Source of the DNA: Thermoplasmata archaeon
GTDB taxonomy: Archaea > Thermoplasmatota > Thermoplasmata > Thermoplasmatales > Thermoplasmataceae
Reading direction: 5' to 3'
Length of the DNA: 49,232 bases
Assembly (NCBI GenBank): GCA_021800105.1
Contig: JAJYZI010000004.1
Coordinates: forward strand, 1-49,232
This document shows, piece by piece, positions 17,575 through 26,597 of the stretch (position 1 is its first letter; each line of letters begins with the position of its first letter). The notes below the pieces were generated by a model. The model was not told the origin of the DNA and searched no databases. It was given only the letters and a program-made list of their open reading frames with translations. Position numbers and translations under genes: made by a program.

Positions 17575-17592
17575 GAACGCTTTAAGGTATAC

Positions 17593-17922
17593 ATGCAGAA
17601 GAAGCAGCATGTTATTTTGGGAGAACTTGTCGAAGACGTGGATAGGCTAGCCAGGCACATTTCCATAATTGAGGCACTGCGTGAATCGCAGCCCGCTGGT
17701 ATCATCAAACTATCTCAAATAACAAATCTTCCGGAGCATAAGGTTCGGTACTCCCTCAGGATACTTGAAAAAAATGGTGTCATCAAGCCTTCCCGCGAGG
17801 GCGCAGTGCTGACTGCAAGCTTTACGAGAAGTCATAAACAGATCGCAGAAAACGTTCAAAAAATATCAAAGGATATATCAAGTGTTCTGAAGAGATTGAT
17901 GAACGTGTTGAGAGAGAACTGA
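17593..17922 (+). CDS. winged-helix DNA-binding protein
   Basis: The 109-residue protein has a helix (residues 1-27), then a clear winged-helix pattern: ISIIEALRESQPAGIIKLSQITNLPEHKV is helix-turn-helix-like and is followed by RYSLRILEKNGVIKPSREG with the wing. A C-terminal amphipathic helix (about 80-107) could dimerise. It is probably a small transcription factor whose targets are unknown. It runs directly into the acetyltransferase gene (1-nt gap), so the two are very likely co-transcribed. Confidence 0.75.
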   Translation: MQKKQHVILGELVEDVDRLARHISIIEALRESQPAGIIKLSQITNLPEHKVRYSLRILEKNGVIKPSREGAVLTASFTRSHKQIAENVQKISKDISSVLKRLMNVLREN

Positions 17923-17923
17923 A

Positions 17924-18463
17924 TTGTCTTTGATCCGAAAACATGTCGAGTCACCAGCAGACATGCTCTTGATAAGAAAGGCTGAACCCAGGGATGCCAA
18001 GAAGATAATAGAGTGCATGCAGAGCGTTATGGACGAGCGAATCTATTTTGTCAGCGAATATTATCTTTACACGGAGCGTGGAGAGCAGGAGAGACTCAGG
18101 AATCCGGATGATCTGACCCTAGTTGCTTCAATAGGCGATAAAATTCCAGGTGTACTGACCCTTCAGAGAGGAGTGTATAAGAAGAACAGGCATACTGCAA
18201 ACCTCGGAATAGCGGTTGTGAACGGATACAGGCATCAGGGGATCGGATCTGGGCTTATAAGGGAGGCACTGCGCTGGGCTGAGGAGAACGGGATAAAAAA
18301 GGTTAACCTGGAAGTCTTTTCAACCAACGTTAACGCAATAGAAACCTATAGGAAAATTGGATTCGTTCAGGAAGGAGCCAGAAAATCCCAGTTCATAATA
18401 AACGGAGAATACGTGGACGATATCTTGATGACCTACTGGATAGATCCCAAGCTAGCCAGCTGA
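17924..18463 (+). CDS. GNAT-family N-acetyltransferase
   Basis: The 179-residue (from TTG 17924) or 166-residue (from ATG 17963) protein has the acetyl-CoA-binding motif A as GYRHQGIGSGLIREAL, and the late strand NAIETYRKIGFVQEGARK. It most resembles the RimI/RimJ/ribosomal or polyamine acetyltransferase-like branch. The acceptor is not predictable. ATG 17963 begins with a usual GNAT N-terminus (LLIRKAEPRDAKKI) and may be the true start. The TTG immediately after the upstream stop is the alternative. Coupled to the winged-helix gene. Confidence 0.85.
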   Translation: MSLIRKHVESPADMLLIRKAEPRDAKKIIECMQSVMDERIYFVSEYYLYTERGEQERLRNPDDLTLVASIGDKIPGVLTLQRGVYKKNRHTANLGIAVVNGYRHQGIGSGLIREALRWAEENGIKKVNLEVFSTNVNAIETYRKIGFVQEGARKSQFIINGEYVDDILMTYWIDPKLAS

Positions 18464-18465
18464 AC

Positions 18466-19158
18466 TTATTTTAGCAACCTGACTTCTGCGCCTTCCTTGC
18501 CTTTCCTGCTGATAAGATCCAGGATATCGCCCCTCATTCCAGCTGGAATTTCAAGCATTCCAATCCATGCACCTGAATGGTCCCATTCTTCCTTGACAAT
18601 GTATCCGCTTCTTGCAAGTTCTCCATACACCCTTCCGTAGGCATCTCCCACAAGCTTGACCGCGATCTTGATCCTTTCCATCCGTATCGGGATCAGTGGC
18701 TTTATTGCCTTGAGGACAGTCTGGAGCTGATCAGATGCGCTCTTGAAAGGGTCAATATGCACTTTTGATTCTTCCATTGCCTGAAGTATTCTGGCAGGAG
18801 GATGAGGAGCGTTCATCTGAGGATTGATTGCTTCCCTGGCAATCATTTCTACAATCTGTTTCCTCTTTTTTTCTAGCATTTCCCTTCTTTGTTCAGTCGT
18901 GAGGTGGATTTCGCCGCGTTTAACTATCTCAATTGCCACCTTTGATATGTCTGTGGTTCCGAATACTTCTTTAAGGGTTTCTTCTCCTGCTTTTTCTCCC
19001 TTCCTTGAATCCTTGAAGACCTGATCAAGTGCAAGATCCTTGTCTATGTCAATAACCCCGGTCTTTATGCGGTCTGTAGAGTCCGGATCAACCAGTATCT
19101 CAAAACGGTGTCCGTGTGACTCAAGCTTTGCAACTATGGCATCCTCAACTTTTACCAT
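18466..19158 (-). CDS. ribosome maturation protein SBDS (Sdo1) homologue
   Basis: The 230-residue protein is the archaeal Shwachman-Bodian-Diamond protein, which helps release the anti-association factor aIF6 from 50S subunits. The N-terminal FYSH domain (1-90), central helical domain and C-terminal ferredoxin-like domain are all present, with the usual phrases [20 protein letters not shown] and [13 protein letters not shown]. It sits downstream of psmA, part of the known archaeal proteasome-exosome superoperon, but the next gene is on the other strand, so rrp4/rrp41/rrp42 do not follow here. Confidence 0.95.
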   Translation of the reverse strand: MVKVEDAIVAKLESHGHRFEILVDPDSTDRIKTGVIDIDKDLALDQVFKDSRKGEKAGEETLKEVFGTTDISKVAIEIVKRGEIHLTTEQRREMLEKKRKQIVEMIAREAINPQMNAPHPPARILQAMEESKVHIDPFKSASDQLQTVLKAIKPLIPIRMERIKIAVKLVGDAYGRVYGELARSGYIVKEEWDHSGAWIGMLEIPAGMRGDILDLISRKGKEGAEVRLLK

Positions 19159-19354
19159 CTTTGCTGCGAGTATAAAAATTTTACATTTAATTCTTTACCT
19201 TCATGCAATAAGGGTGATTCTTTCCCAAGGGAGATGAGAACACTGATTTTGCATTGGCTGATCCCCTTTACAGGATCTAAAGCTATTTAGTACTCCCGTC
19301 GTGCACTTGGAGAATGAACTGCTCTTGTAATATATTTAAAAAAGTATGGGAATG

Positions 19355-19373
19355 CCCTGATTACGGACCAGGG
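19355..19373 (-). terminator. hairpin and T-run after psmA
   Basis: CCCTG and CAGGG form a five-pair stem with a nine-base loop. On the minus strand a TTTTTT run (19344-19339) follows shortly afterwards. It lies about 50 nt past the psmA stop inside a 261-nt gap, so psmA and SBDS may not share one long transcript. On the plus strand a box (ATATTTAAAA, about 19331-19340) could instead drive a short RNA over the same hairpin. Confidence 0.35.
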
Positions 19374-19419
19374 TTATTTGAGTAATTTTTTTCCTATGCA
19401 GATTTGACTGGCTTCTTCC

Positions 19420-20124
19420 TCAGGAAGTGAACTTCGCAGCCTCTTCCTTTGTATAGAAGTAATACTTGTTACCTACAGTAATGGTTGCGATCTCAGGTGA
19501 TTTGACGCCTCCCTCTTCCTCAAGCGCAACTTTCAGGGCTGCAATGCCGAGAGCGACTGCTTCTTTCTCCTTAAGGTCTTCCTTGTATTCTTTCTCAAGG
19601 TATGCGACTACCTGGTCCTTTCCTGATCCAACTGCTACTGCCTTGTATTCGTTTATTGTTCCAGCTGGATCACAATCGAAGAGTCTGGGTCCAACCCTGT
19701 CTACTCCTGCGTATATGAGCGAAACACCATAAGGTCTGACTCCGCCGTACTGGGTGTACTGCTGCATCTGGTCGGCCACCTTCCTGACAAGATTTTCCAT
19801 GTTTATCAGGCCCCCATATGTTACTTTTTCCTGCTGTGCCGCAACTCTAGAGAAATCTATCAAAACCCTGGCATCTGCAACCAGACCTGAGGTAACTGCC
19901 GCGACATAATCATCTATCAGCTGAATTTTCTCAACTGAGTTCTGCTCTACTAGCCTGCTTCTAACCTTTCTGTCTGAAATAAGAAGAACGCCGTTTGAAA
20001 ACTTGAGACCAAGTGCTGTCGATCCTTTCTTTACCGCCTCCCTCGCGTACTCAACCTGAAATAACCTCCCATCTGGGGAAAAGACTGTAATTGCCCTGTC
20101 ATAGTTCATTTGACCTTGCTGCAT
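19420..20124 (-). CDS. psmA: 20S proteasome alpha subunit
   Basis: The 234-residue protein is nearly superposable on the Thermoplasma alpha subunit as I recall it: [19 protein letters not shown] opening, the YDR gate/HbYX-pocket region, [31 protein letters not shown] and [12 protein letters not shown]. Seven copies form each outer ring of the 20S core and control substrate entry. There is no N-terminal Thr nucleophile, as expected for alpha. The start follows a box (TTTATTATTC, 20166-20157) by about 38 nt, with a GGTG ribosome-binding sequence in the short leader. Confidence 0.98.
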   Translation of the reverse strand: MQQGQMNYDRAITVFSPDGRLFQVEYAREAVKKGSTALGLKFSNGVLLISDRKVRSRLVEQNSVEKIQLIDDYVAAVTSGLVADARVLIDFSRVAAQQEKVTYGGLINMENLVRKVADQMQQYTQYGGVRPYGVSLIYAGVDRVGPRLFDCDPAGTINEYKAVAVGSGKDQVVAYLEKEYKEDLKEKEAVALGIAALKVALEEEGGVKSPEIATITVGNKYYFYTKEEAAKFTS

Positions 20125-20216
20125 TGCCTAACACCTTCACAGCAAATTGGATCTTGAATAATAAAGCTTTGTTGATTAATTGCAATACAACTCATAGGCA
20201 CTTTCAAGGAGCATAC

Positions 20217-20223
20217 TTATAAG
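20217..20223 (+). promoter_or_regulatory. box A deciding the start of the TIM-barrel hydrolase
   Basis: TTATAAG is centred 26 nt before ATG 20246 but only 8 nt before the upstream TTG at 20228. Leaderless initiation at 20246 is therefore preferred, shortening the protein by six residues. Confidence 0.6.
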
Positions 20224-20245
20224 CATTTTGCAATCATATCTGGAA

Positions 20246-21079
20246 ATGGGATCATCCGTAATCCCTGGAGCTTTTGACGCACACTTCCACCTGAATCCGG
20301 GGGAGCTGGGGAAAGAAGCAGTCAGGAGGTTCAAGGCATCAGGTGGAACTGGAATTAACCTTGTTAATCTGCCGGATTATTCGATCGGGTATACAGATTA
20401 TTATGAAAGGCGCTATGAGATAACGATTCGACTGGCAGATATGGCACGTGAAAGCGGATTAAAAGTGTCAGTAACACTTGGTCCTTACCCGCTTGACTAT
20501 TTTTTCTGGGAAAAGGGCGGGTTCAATGCAAAACAGATGATGCTTGACGGTGTTGATCTCGCCGCTAAATATTGCAAGCAGAACGTTGCAAGCGCAATAG
20601 GTGAAATAGGAAGGCCACATTTTCCTGTAGAACCCAGGGTTATAGAAGATTCCAACGAGATTATGCAGCGTTGCTTGGAGGTATCCAGCGAAATAGGATG
20701 TGCTGTAGTGCTTCATACGGAAGATCTTGATACGAAAGGATTAGAAGGCATTCACACAATGATCGTTCGAGCGAGAGCCAATCCAAGGAAAGTTGTCAAA
20801 CACCACGCTTCACCCGAGTTGAATGGAATATGTCCCGAGGTTTCCAGATCCATTCTCGCAACTAGAAATAACGTGCGAAGTGCAATTCATGAAAAAATCT
20901 GGAATTTCATGCTGGAAAGCGATTACGTTGACGATCCTGGTAAACCAGACAAGGTCATACCACCAGATTCCGTGCCAAAAAGGGCAATAATGATAATGGA
21001 ACAGTACATGAATTACGAGGAGATTTTTGCATCGATTTTTCAGGATCTTCCTGAGTACGTGTTTTCGATACAACTCTGA
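20246..21079 (+). CDS. TatD-related TIM-barrel metal-dependent hydrolase (COG1099 type)
   Basis: The roughly 277-residue protein has metal-binding motifs of the TatD/amidohydrolase fold: DAHFHLNPGE near the N-terminus, AIGEIGRPHFP with Glu, VVLHTED, KHHASPE and the late ESDYVDDP. The last motif, together with PPDSVPKRA, matches the archaeal group of predicted TIM-barrel hydrolases rather than true TatD DNases. Substrate unknown. It is divergent from psmA across a gap of about 120 nt that holds both promoters. Confidence 0.85.
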   Translation: MGSSVIPGAFDAHFHLNPGELGKEAVRRFKASGGTGINLVNLPDYSIGYTDYYERRYEITIRLADMARESGLKVSVTLGPYPLDYFFWEKGGFNAKQMMLDGVDLAAKYCKQNVASAIGEIGRPHFPVEPRVIEDSNEIMQRCLEVSSEIGCAVVLHTEDLDTKGLEGIHTMIVRARANPRKVVKHHASPELNGICPEVSRSILATRNNVRSAIHEKIWNFMLESDYVDDPGKPDKVIPPDSVPKRAIMIMEQYMNYEEIFASIFQDLPEYVFSIQL

Positions 21080-21144
21080 CCCTTTCCAAGCTTGAGGAAT
21101 CTATCTTCAGAAAGATAATAATATCGCATCCGTGATTAACCACC

Positions 21145-21762
21145 ATGGCGCTTACACCCATTCAGGTTGACAAGGTTTGCACAGACCTGCAGACTGCCGT
21201 AAGGGTGGAGAAAAGCTCTAAAAAAGTCAGGAAAATAGAATCTGATTTTTACCGCAGCGTACTGGAAGCCCTCCGGACACTCAGGATCGAGGCAGATGGC
21301 GCAGTAGCTTCTGACATAGAGAAATACATGAAGATAAAGGAGCGCATTAAGCAGGTGGAGACAGATTTTACGGTCTTTTTCCAGCTCAGGTTCAGCAAGC
21401 TAATGCGCCTCTCCCTGCATGAGGTTGAAGGAGAAGAATGGAACCAGCTTACTTCGGAGGAAAAGGAATTCCTTGAAAAGCAGAAGCAGACTATACAGGA
21501 CATGATACACAGGTTCACCGATACTTCAGAGCGCGAGAGTCAGGTTCCTGTTGTTACGAGAGAGGAGATAGAACTTCAGCCTGTAAAGGAGCAGAAAAAG
21601 GTTGAGGATAATTATGTTCTTCTGCGAATAACCTCAGATCTCCCACCTATATCGCAACCTGAAGGTGACTATGTCCTCAGGAATAATGATATAGTCCATC
21701 TTAAAGAGGGTTTTGCAAACATGCTGATCTCGAGGAAATGGGCAGATAAGATTCAGGTATGA
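21145..21762 (+). CDS. GINS replication complex subunit (Gins51 type)
   Basis: The 205-residue protein has the archaeal GINS layout: an N-terminal helical A domain (about 1-125, ending in KEFLEKQKQTIQDMIHRFTD), a charged linker, and a C-terminal beta-rich B domain (about 152-205) with YVLLRITSDLPPI and DIVHLKEGFANMLISRKWAD. GINS joins MCM and a RecJ-like protein in the replicative helicase. Thermoplasma is known to use a single Gins51-type subunit as a homotetramer, and only one gene is present here. A box-like AATAATAT lies about 25 nt before the ATG. Confidence 0.9.
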   Translation: MALTPIQVDKVCTDLQTAVRVEKSSKKVRKIESDFYRSVLEALRTLRIEADGAVASDIEKYMKIKERIKQVETDFTVFFQLRFSKLMRLSLHEVEGEEWNQLTSEEKEFLEKQKQTIQDMIHRFTDTSERESQVPVVTREEIELQPVKEQKKVEDNYVLLRITSDLPPISQPEGDYVLRNNDIVHLKEGFANMLISRKWADKIQV

Positions 21763-21850
21763 TATTTAGGTCCGCCCCGATATCTTATTTTATTGCGAAC
21801 ATACATCAATAAAGATAATAAAGCCGATCACTCTTCTTCGACCGAATGTA

Positions 21851-22158
21851 AAAGCCCGAGGACAGCTAACGCTCGAAAGAGTGAGGAAAGTCCTCTCTCC
21901 ATGGTAAAGTTCAACCGGCGCAAGCCGGTATCCCGAGAGGGATGGTAAAGAGAAAAGAAATGCACGGTTTCCAGCAAAGTATGATTCAGAACGATGACGT
22001 TCCTGGAAGCACCGATGGGAACTCTCCCTGAATGGAGAAAGTCTAAACAGGCCCAGTGAGGTTACCGCAAGGGCCGGGTAAGACGCAGACCGAAAGGTCA
22101 TCAGTCGAATGCTGTCAGCCGCAAAAGCGGGGAACAGAAAGAGGCTTACTCCGGGCAT
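21851..22158 (+). ncRNA. rnpB: RNase P RNA (archaeal type)
   Basis: The universal core is easy to see. The 5' half carries GAGGAAAGTCC (21883-21893), and the 3' half carries ACAGAAAGAGGCTTAC (22134-22149), the two strands that build helix P4. The ends can pair as P1: GCCCG (21854-21858) with CGGGC (22152-22156). Other local hairpins are obvious, for example CCGGCGCAAGCCGG and GACCGAAAGGTC. The length of about 300 nt is normal. The RNA removes 5' leaders from pre-tRNAs with its archaeal protein partners. The ends are estimates of plus or minus about 10 nt. An AATAAAG-type box at about 21819 could be the promoter. Confidence 0.94.
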
Positions 22159-22222
22159 TTATTGTTCGACATTAAATTCGGCACCGAAAAATACATCTAT
22201 GTTGTTCTGGATTCGTTGCGGT

Positions 22223-22414
22223 ATGGCAGATAAGAAGTGTGAGGTGCCAGGTTGCACTAACGACAGCTTTCAGACAGTGCCCGCAGATCTAGCACACAAG
22301 GCTTTCCCCTCGATTGAGGGCAAGGGTAAAGTCCACCTGTGCAGGGAACATTACAAGGAATACAAAAAAGCGACCAAGAAGGAACGTGAGCTGAAGCGGA
22401 TGGATTGGGTATAA
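22223..22414 (+). CDS. tiny zinc-type protein, function unknown
   Basis: Starting at ATG 22223 the protein is 63 residues: a CEVPGC knuckle near the N-terminus and a CREHYKEYKK motif about 30 residues later, so four likely zinc ligands (C-x4-C and C-x2-H), followed by a strongly basic tail (KKATKKERELKR). The long in-frame extension back to 22109 lies inside RNase P RNA and is rejected. It has the looks of a small nucleic-acid- or ribosome-associated protein, but I recognise no named family. It lies 65 nt after the RNase P RNA and 3 nt before the glycosyltransferase. Confidence 0.75.
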   Translation: MADKKCEVPGCTNDSFQTVPADLAHKAFPSIEGKGKVHLCREHYKEYKKATKKERELKRMDWV

Positions 22415-22417
22415 TCC

Positions 22418-23233
22418 ATGGGGGACCCAGACGGCATTTCGGTTGTCATAACTACACTTAACATGGGCCAGTATATTGCCGATCTTCTTGACAGCCTTGT
22501 GTCGCAGGAGCAGCCTTTTGAGGTTATAGTTGTGGATTCGCTGAGCGCGGATGAGACGGCCGATATAGTGTTAAAGTATTCGATCGAGTTCCCGTATGTG
22601 CACCTGATCCAGAAGAAATGCAGCAGGGGTGAGGGTAGAAATATTGGAGTGAGGCAGGCCGTCTACGACTACGTTCTTTTTACGGATGGCGATGCAATTG
22701 CGAACGCGTTCTGGATAATGAAGATGAGGCGCTTGTTCAAGAAAGGAGCTAAAGTTGTGGCCGGGAAGGCTATTGCGATGGGTTATCAACCATTTGAGCG
22801 CCTTGGACGGGTTGAGCTTTTTTTTGACGATTTTGACGTAACATATCCGAGCGTTAACCTTGGTTATGAAAAGTCACTTTTCCAGGAAATTGGGGGATTT
22901 GATCCCATCTTCGTCACGGCCGAGGATATCGATCTGAACATCAGGGCTGTTATGAATGGAGCCAGGATAGAATACTGCCCTGATTGCACTATATACCATA
23001 GAGCGAGAAGCACTGTGATAGGCTTCGTGGAACAGGCATTCTGGAATGGATTCGGACGGAAGCAGCTTACGCTGAAGCATGAAAATGTTTGGAGCCACTT
23101 CAGGGCATCGGAAATATTCAAGCCGCAGATAATCAATTTCTGGTACATTATCCGGGGTATTTCAGCCCTAGTGGGTTACATTACCTGCAAGCTGTTCGGT
23201 GAAGAATTCCTGAAGAACAATATGTCGTCATGA
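22418..23233 (+). CDS. family 2 glycosyltransferase
   Basis: The 271-residue protein has a GT-A fold signature: ISVVITTLNMGQYI at the N-terminus, FEVIVVDSLSADET, the nucleotide-sugar/metal motif FTDGDA (DxD), GGFD and TAEDIDLNIRA. There is a possible membrane-associated stretch near the C-terminus (WYIIRGISALVGYITCKLF). It probably transfers a sugar onto a lipid carrier or glycan, but donor and acceptor are not predictable. Its end overlaps the end of the convergent thermopsin gene by 6 bp. Confidence 0.9.
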   Translation: MGDPDGISVVITTLNMGQYIADLLDSLVSQEQPFEVIVVDSLSADETADIVLKYSIEFPYVHLIQKKCSRGEGRNIGVRQAVYDYVLFTDGDAIANAFWIMKMRRLFKKGAKVVAGKAIAMGYQPFERLGRVELFFDDFDVTYPSVNLGYEKSLFQEIGGFDPIFVTAEDIDLNIRAVMNGARIEYCPDCTIYHRARSTVIGFVEQAFWNGFGRKQLTLKHENVWSHFRASEIFKPQIINFWYIIRGISALVGYITCKLFGEEFLKNNMSS

Positions 23234-26200
23234 TGCGATATCTCGGCGTCTTCTTCTCATCAGAGCATAAGTTATAATAGATCCAATAACCAAACCCACA
23301 ATTGCCCCTGCAATTATGTAGAGCGATGATGCGCTGCCTGAAGTTCTTGTAAACATCAGGTCTATTGTAATATTAGACTGGTTAACGGTGAACTGTTGAC
23401 CCTCGATGGTCTGGTACCCGTTTAAATGTGAGACGTTGTAGGCATATGTTCCATCTGTAAAGTTAATGATAGTCATGGTAGGAGAAGTGCTGTTGAATTC
23501 CTGTGAATTGATATATACATGCCAGAGAGTGCCACCGGGAAGTCCGGTTTCATGAAAAGTGACCGAGAAAGAGGATGGCATCCCTGTCGGGAAGTAAGCG
23601 ATTGTGATATTAAGCGGGGAACCAGTGACTGAGAATGGATAGAAGCTGTCTGTATAATATCCTGGAACTGATTGCGGGAATATCTGGTAAAGTTTTCCCG
23701 ACTCAAGGAATATTGATACGCTGCCACCATCCAGAGTGAATCCGATACCAGCCTCTGGTATGGAGAACCCCCACGTTGATCCGGCAGGTACACCGGTTTC
23801 CTTGACAGTGACATTCAAGTACAGGTTATACTCTACGAATATGTTCCCCACAGGTCCATGGACATAGAAGATTCCTGATTGCAGCATCTGTGATCCTATG
23901 TATGAAGTCGGCACAAACTCCTCCTCAGCATTCAGGAGAATAAAACCCAGGATCTGGTATGTACCGTTAGGAACGTATATGCTCTTTACTGTACCGTAAC
24001 TTATGCTATAGACAGCATTGTTAATGTCAAAATATGTGATCTGGTTTACAGGCAGCCCGGATGCGGATACATTTACCATTGTTGTGTATAGCTGGAGAGG
24101 AACAAAGTCGAATCCGTCATTAATGCTTCCGTTCAAAATATTCTGCCCCGGAAATACAAGTCCCAGCCCACTGCCGTTGTAGGGAGATGAACCATCACCG
24201 AAATAATTGTAATAGAAATTCCCACCCTGATAACTGCCTCCAATTATGCTTCCGGTGAGAACATCTCCATCAATAACCTGGGAGCTGGCAGCCGATCTCC
24301 TTGATATATTGAATGCATTATGATATGTTACGTTGCCGTCATTGTATATATTTGCATACAGCCCGTCAATGCTCACAATCGTTATGGTTGTATCAAAAAT
24401 ATTATTGAAAACAGTATTCCCGCTGCTTTCTACCGTGAGTCCTATGGGTGCAGAGCCATAGTAAGATCCATTAGATATAACCGGTGCATTGATAAACGTG
24501 TTATTCCAGACGTAATTGCCCGATGATATTGAAGCGTCGCCATATATCAGCAACCCGGATCCCTCGCTGCAGATCAGGTTGTTTTCTACGAGGCTTGAAG
24601 TGACATTCCATAGTGTCAGGCCAGCAACATATGGGACGTTGTAGTAGGTGTTCCCACTGAAGACCGCAGCCGGAAATGCTCCTGATACGGTGCTGTTGGT
24701 CATGATTACATGTGATGAGTTATAGAGGTAAATGCCCAGGTTGTTTGCTGGTGTCATGCCAAGAGCCTGCGCTATGGCAAGGTTAAGTTTGCCTGAAAGC
24801 ACATACTGGAAAGCGGGCCCGCCTCCGGGACTCTTGAATCCATTCATAACCGCGTAGGCGCTGGAATCCTTTACGAGTAATCCAGTGTATTCAGGGAAAA
24901 GGTAGTCGTTTACAACGTTGAAAGCTTGGTTCAGCATGCTTACAGAATCGAGACCAATGGATCTCAAGTATTCGTTTCCTGGAAGAACATACGGATTTCT
25001 CTCAGATCCGTTACCCGAAATTGCAAGCTGTGCCATTTCAGCGTTCCCTGATATGTACAGTGGGGTATAGAGACCTGCAGTTTCGTTCGAGGAGAGTGAG
25101 ATGCTTCCTAGTGCACTGAAACCGTCCTGACCAAGTGAAATAGGATAAACGGAAGAAGAGTTATGGTAACTGAGCATGACCTTTATGGCATATGATCCGG
25201 GCATAAGATGCGTTGTGAATACTCCCCCGGTACCAGTAGGTGCCCACTGAGCATTTGAGCTGCTGAATGAGCTTCCTTGGCTGAACATTACAAAAGCTGA
25301 TTCCGGGTATATTGACGCAGTGACAAGAGCAAACCCAGATTCACTTGGCGAGGTTATGTTCCAGAGTCCTGAAATAAAGGATGGGCCGGTGTATAGATAT
25401 TCGGTTGTACCGGTGTAGTATGCCGATACTCCAGAGGAAGTCTCGCCTGTTGCAGAACCTGAGTCATAGGCGGACCCTATTGGCAACATCTGGGAAGATG
25501 AATCCTGGTAATACATGTTGAGGGATGCATTGATCTGGTTGAAATCAGCTGTTGAACCGCCACCCGGACCCCCAAGATCTAGCTCCGCATCAAGCGGAAT
25601 GGCGCCAGTTCCTGAAAGAGTGTTTCCGCTGACCTTGAAGTATGCATCTGGTACAGGAGAACTGGAGCCTGGAAGTGTGGAATTGAACTGCACATTGTCG
25701 TAAGAGGAGGAGAAGGCGCCTGAACTACCGTTAAGGCTGGCATTTGTCAGTGTATAGTTGAAGAATACAGAATTGTCCTGTGCCTGGTTGGTGGTATTCA
25801 GGTAGAGTGAGAGCGAAAAAGGCGCAGCAACTGTGTAAGTTGGTCCTACCTTGTAGTAGTAAAGACCAGGCACCACGTTCCCCGTATAGCTGTGAAATGT
25901 TCTATTGTTAATGACCGCATTCGGTGAGCTGAAGTTCCATATGTTGTCCACGAAAGTAAGCTGGTGAGTTCTGGAAGAGTAAAATGCAACATTCTGAATC
26001 CAGTATTCGTAACCGGGGACGCCTGCAATGGTAACGCCTGTAAGAACTGCATTGAACTGTATGGAGAAGGAATAAGGAGAGCTCGTTCCGGGGTAGAACT
26101 CAGATACGCTGCTTATGTTTATCCTTCCCTCAAAACTGCCTGTTGTGTAAGTGTAGGGAACAATTGTTCCGGACTCGTTCCTGAGACCGTATGAAGCCAG

Positions 26201-26557
26201 CCCCATAGGAGCTGGGGCCGAAGTGTACACGGGCCCTGTAACCAGTTTACCGGGGTTTGGTACATTGAAGTTTGGAAGCATTTTAGCAATTTGAGGAATG
26301 CTTGAACCATTCATTTTTTCAAACGTGTAGTTGAGCATAGAGCTCCATGTTCCATTCAACCTTGCATTTGTGGATGTCGTTGCAATGGACGGTGCGACAA
26401 AAGTCAGGCTACTGTTATTAGCTGGTAAACGTGATTGAGAAGAATGAACGGCTGGTCCCGTTTCTCCATAGGCAGTGTTGCTCGGAATATTGAGTGATAT
26501 CAAAAGAAAAAAGATGACCATGGATAAGACAAGGATGACCCGGACAAGACGTTTCAT
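23228..26557 (-). CDS. thermopsin-like (peptidase family A5) surface protein with beta-helix and repeats
   Basis: A 1109-residue exported protein. It has a signal peptide (about 1-30), then a thermopsin-type region with the family wording APMGLASYGL (116-125), a central PGYEYWIQNVAFYSSR block, and LWNI with following strands. After it comes a region with NosD-like parallel beta-helix turns (NNTFINA, NTVFNNIFDTT, VTYHNAFNIS), about 600-760. There follow three copies of an extracellular repeat, the last two opening KETGVPAGSTW and HETGLPGGTLW. A membrane helix and RRRRRD tail end the chain. Thermopsins are acid proteases of acidophilic archaea, and a cell-anchored protease is the likely role. 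Catalytic Asp residues cannot be assigned by eye. Confidence 0.85.
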   Translation of the reverse strand: MKRLVRVILVLSMVIFFLLISLNIPSNTAYGETGPAVHSSQSRLPANNSSLTFVAPSIATTSTNARLNGTWSSMLNYTFEKMNGSSIPQIAKMLPNFNVPNPGKLVTGPVYTSAPAPMGLASYGLRNESGTIVPYTYTTGSFEGRINISSVSEFYPGTSSPYSFSIQFNAVLTGVTIAGVPGYEYWIQNVAFYSSRTHQLTFVDNIWNFSSPNAVINNRTFHSYTGNVVPGLYYYKVGPTYTVAAPFSLSLYLNTTNQAQDNSVFFNYTLTNASLNGSSGAFSSSYDNVQFNSTLPGSSSPVPDAYFKVSGNTLSGTGAIPLDAELDLGGPGGGSTADFNQINASLNMYYQDSSSQMLPIGSAYDSGSATGETSSGVSAYYTGTTEYLYTGPSFISGLWNITSPSESGFALVTASIYPESAFVMFSQGSSFSSSNAQWAPTGTGGVFTTHLMPGSYAIKVMLSYHNSSSVYPISLGQDGFSALGSISLSSNETAGLYTPLYISGNAEMAQLAISGNGSERNPYVLPGNEYLRSIGLDSVSMLNQAFNVVNDYLFPEYTGLLVKDSSAYAVMNGFKSPGGGPAFQYVLSGKLNLAIAQALGMTPANNLGIYLYNSSHVIMTNSTVSGAFPAAVFSGNTYYNVPYVAGLTLWNVTSSLVENNLICSEGSGLLIYGDASISSGNYVWNNTFINAPVISNGSYYGSAPIGLTVESSGNTVFNNIFDTTITIVSIDGLYANIYNDGNVTYHNAFNISRRSAASSQVIDGDVLTGSIIGGSYQGGNFYYNYFGDGSSPYNGSGLGLVFPGQNILNGSINDGFDFVPLQLYTTMVNVSASGLPVNQITYFDINNAVYSISYGTVKSIYVPNGTYQILGFILLNAEEEFVPTSYIGSQMLQSGIFYVHGPVGNIFVEYNLYLNVTVKETGVPAGSTWGFSIPEAGIGFTLDGGSVSIFLESGKLYQIFPQSVPGYYTDSFYPFSVTGSPLNITIAYFPTGMPSSFSVTFHETGLPGGTLWHVYINSQEFNSTSPTMTIINFTDGTYAYNVSHLNGYQTIEGQQFTVNQSNITIDLMFTRTSGSASSLYIIAGAIVGLVIGSIITYALMRRRRRDIAS

Positions 26558-26597
26558 GAACTACAAATTTAAACCGACTTATTAAATGATAGCACTT

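Noticed and set aside
21790-22158. 122-codon minus-strand ORF
   Set aside because: It lies wholly across the RNase P RNA on the opposite strand. The conserved RNA core explains the sequence, and the protein has no recognisable features.
22109-22222. N-terminal extension of the mini zinc protein
   Set aside because: The extension begins inside the 3' part of RNase P RNA. The natural ATG at 22223 starts the zinc-type sequence.
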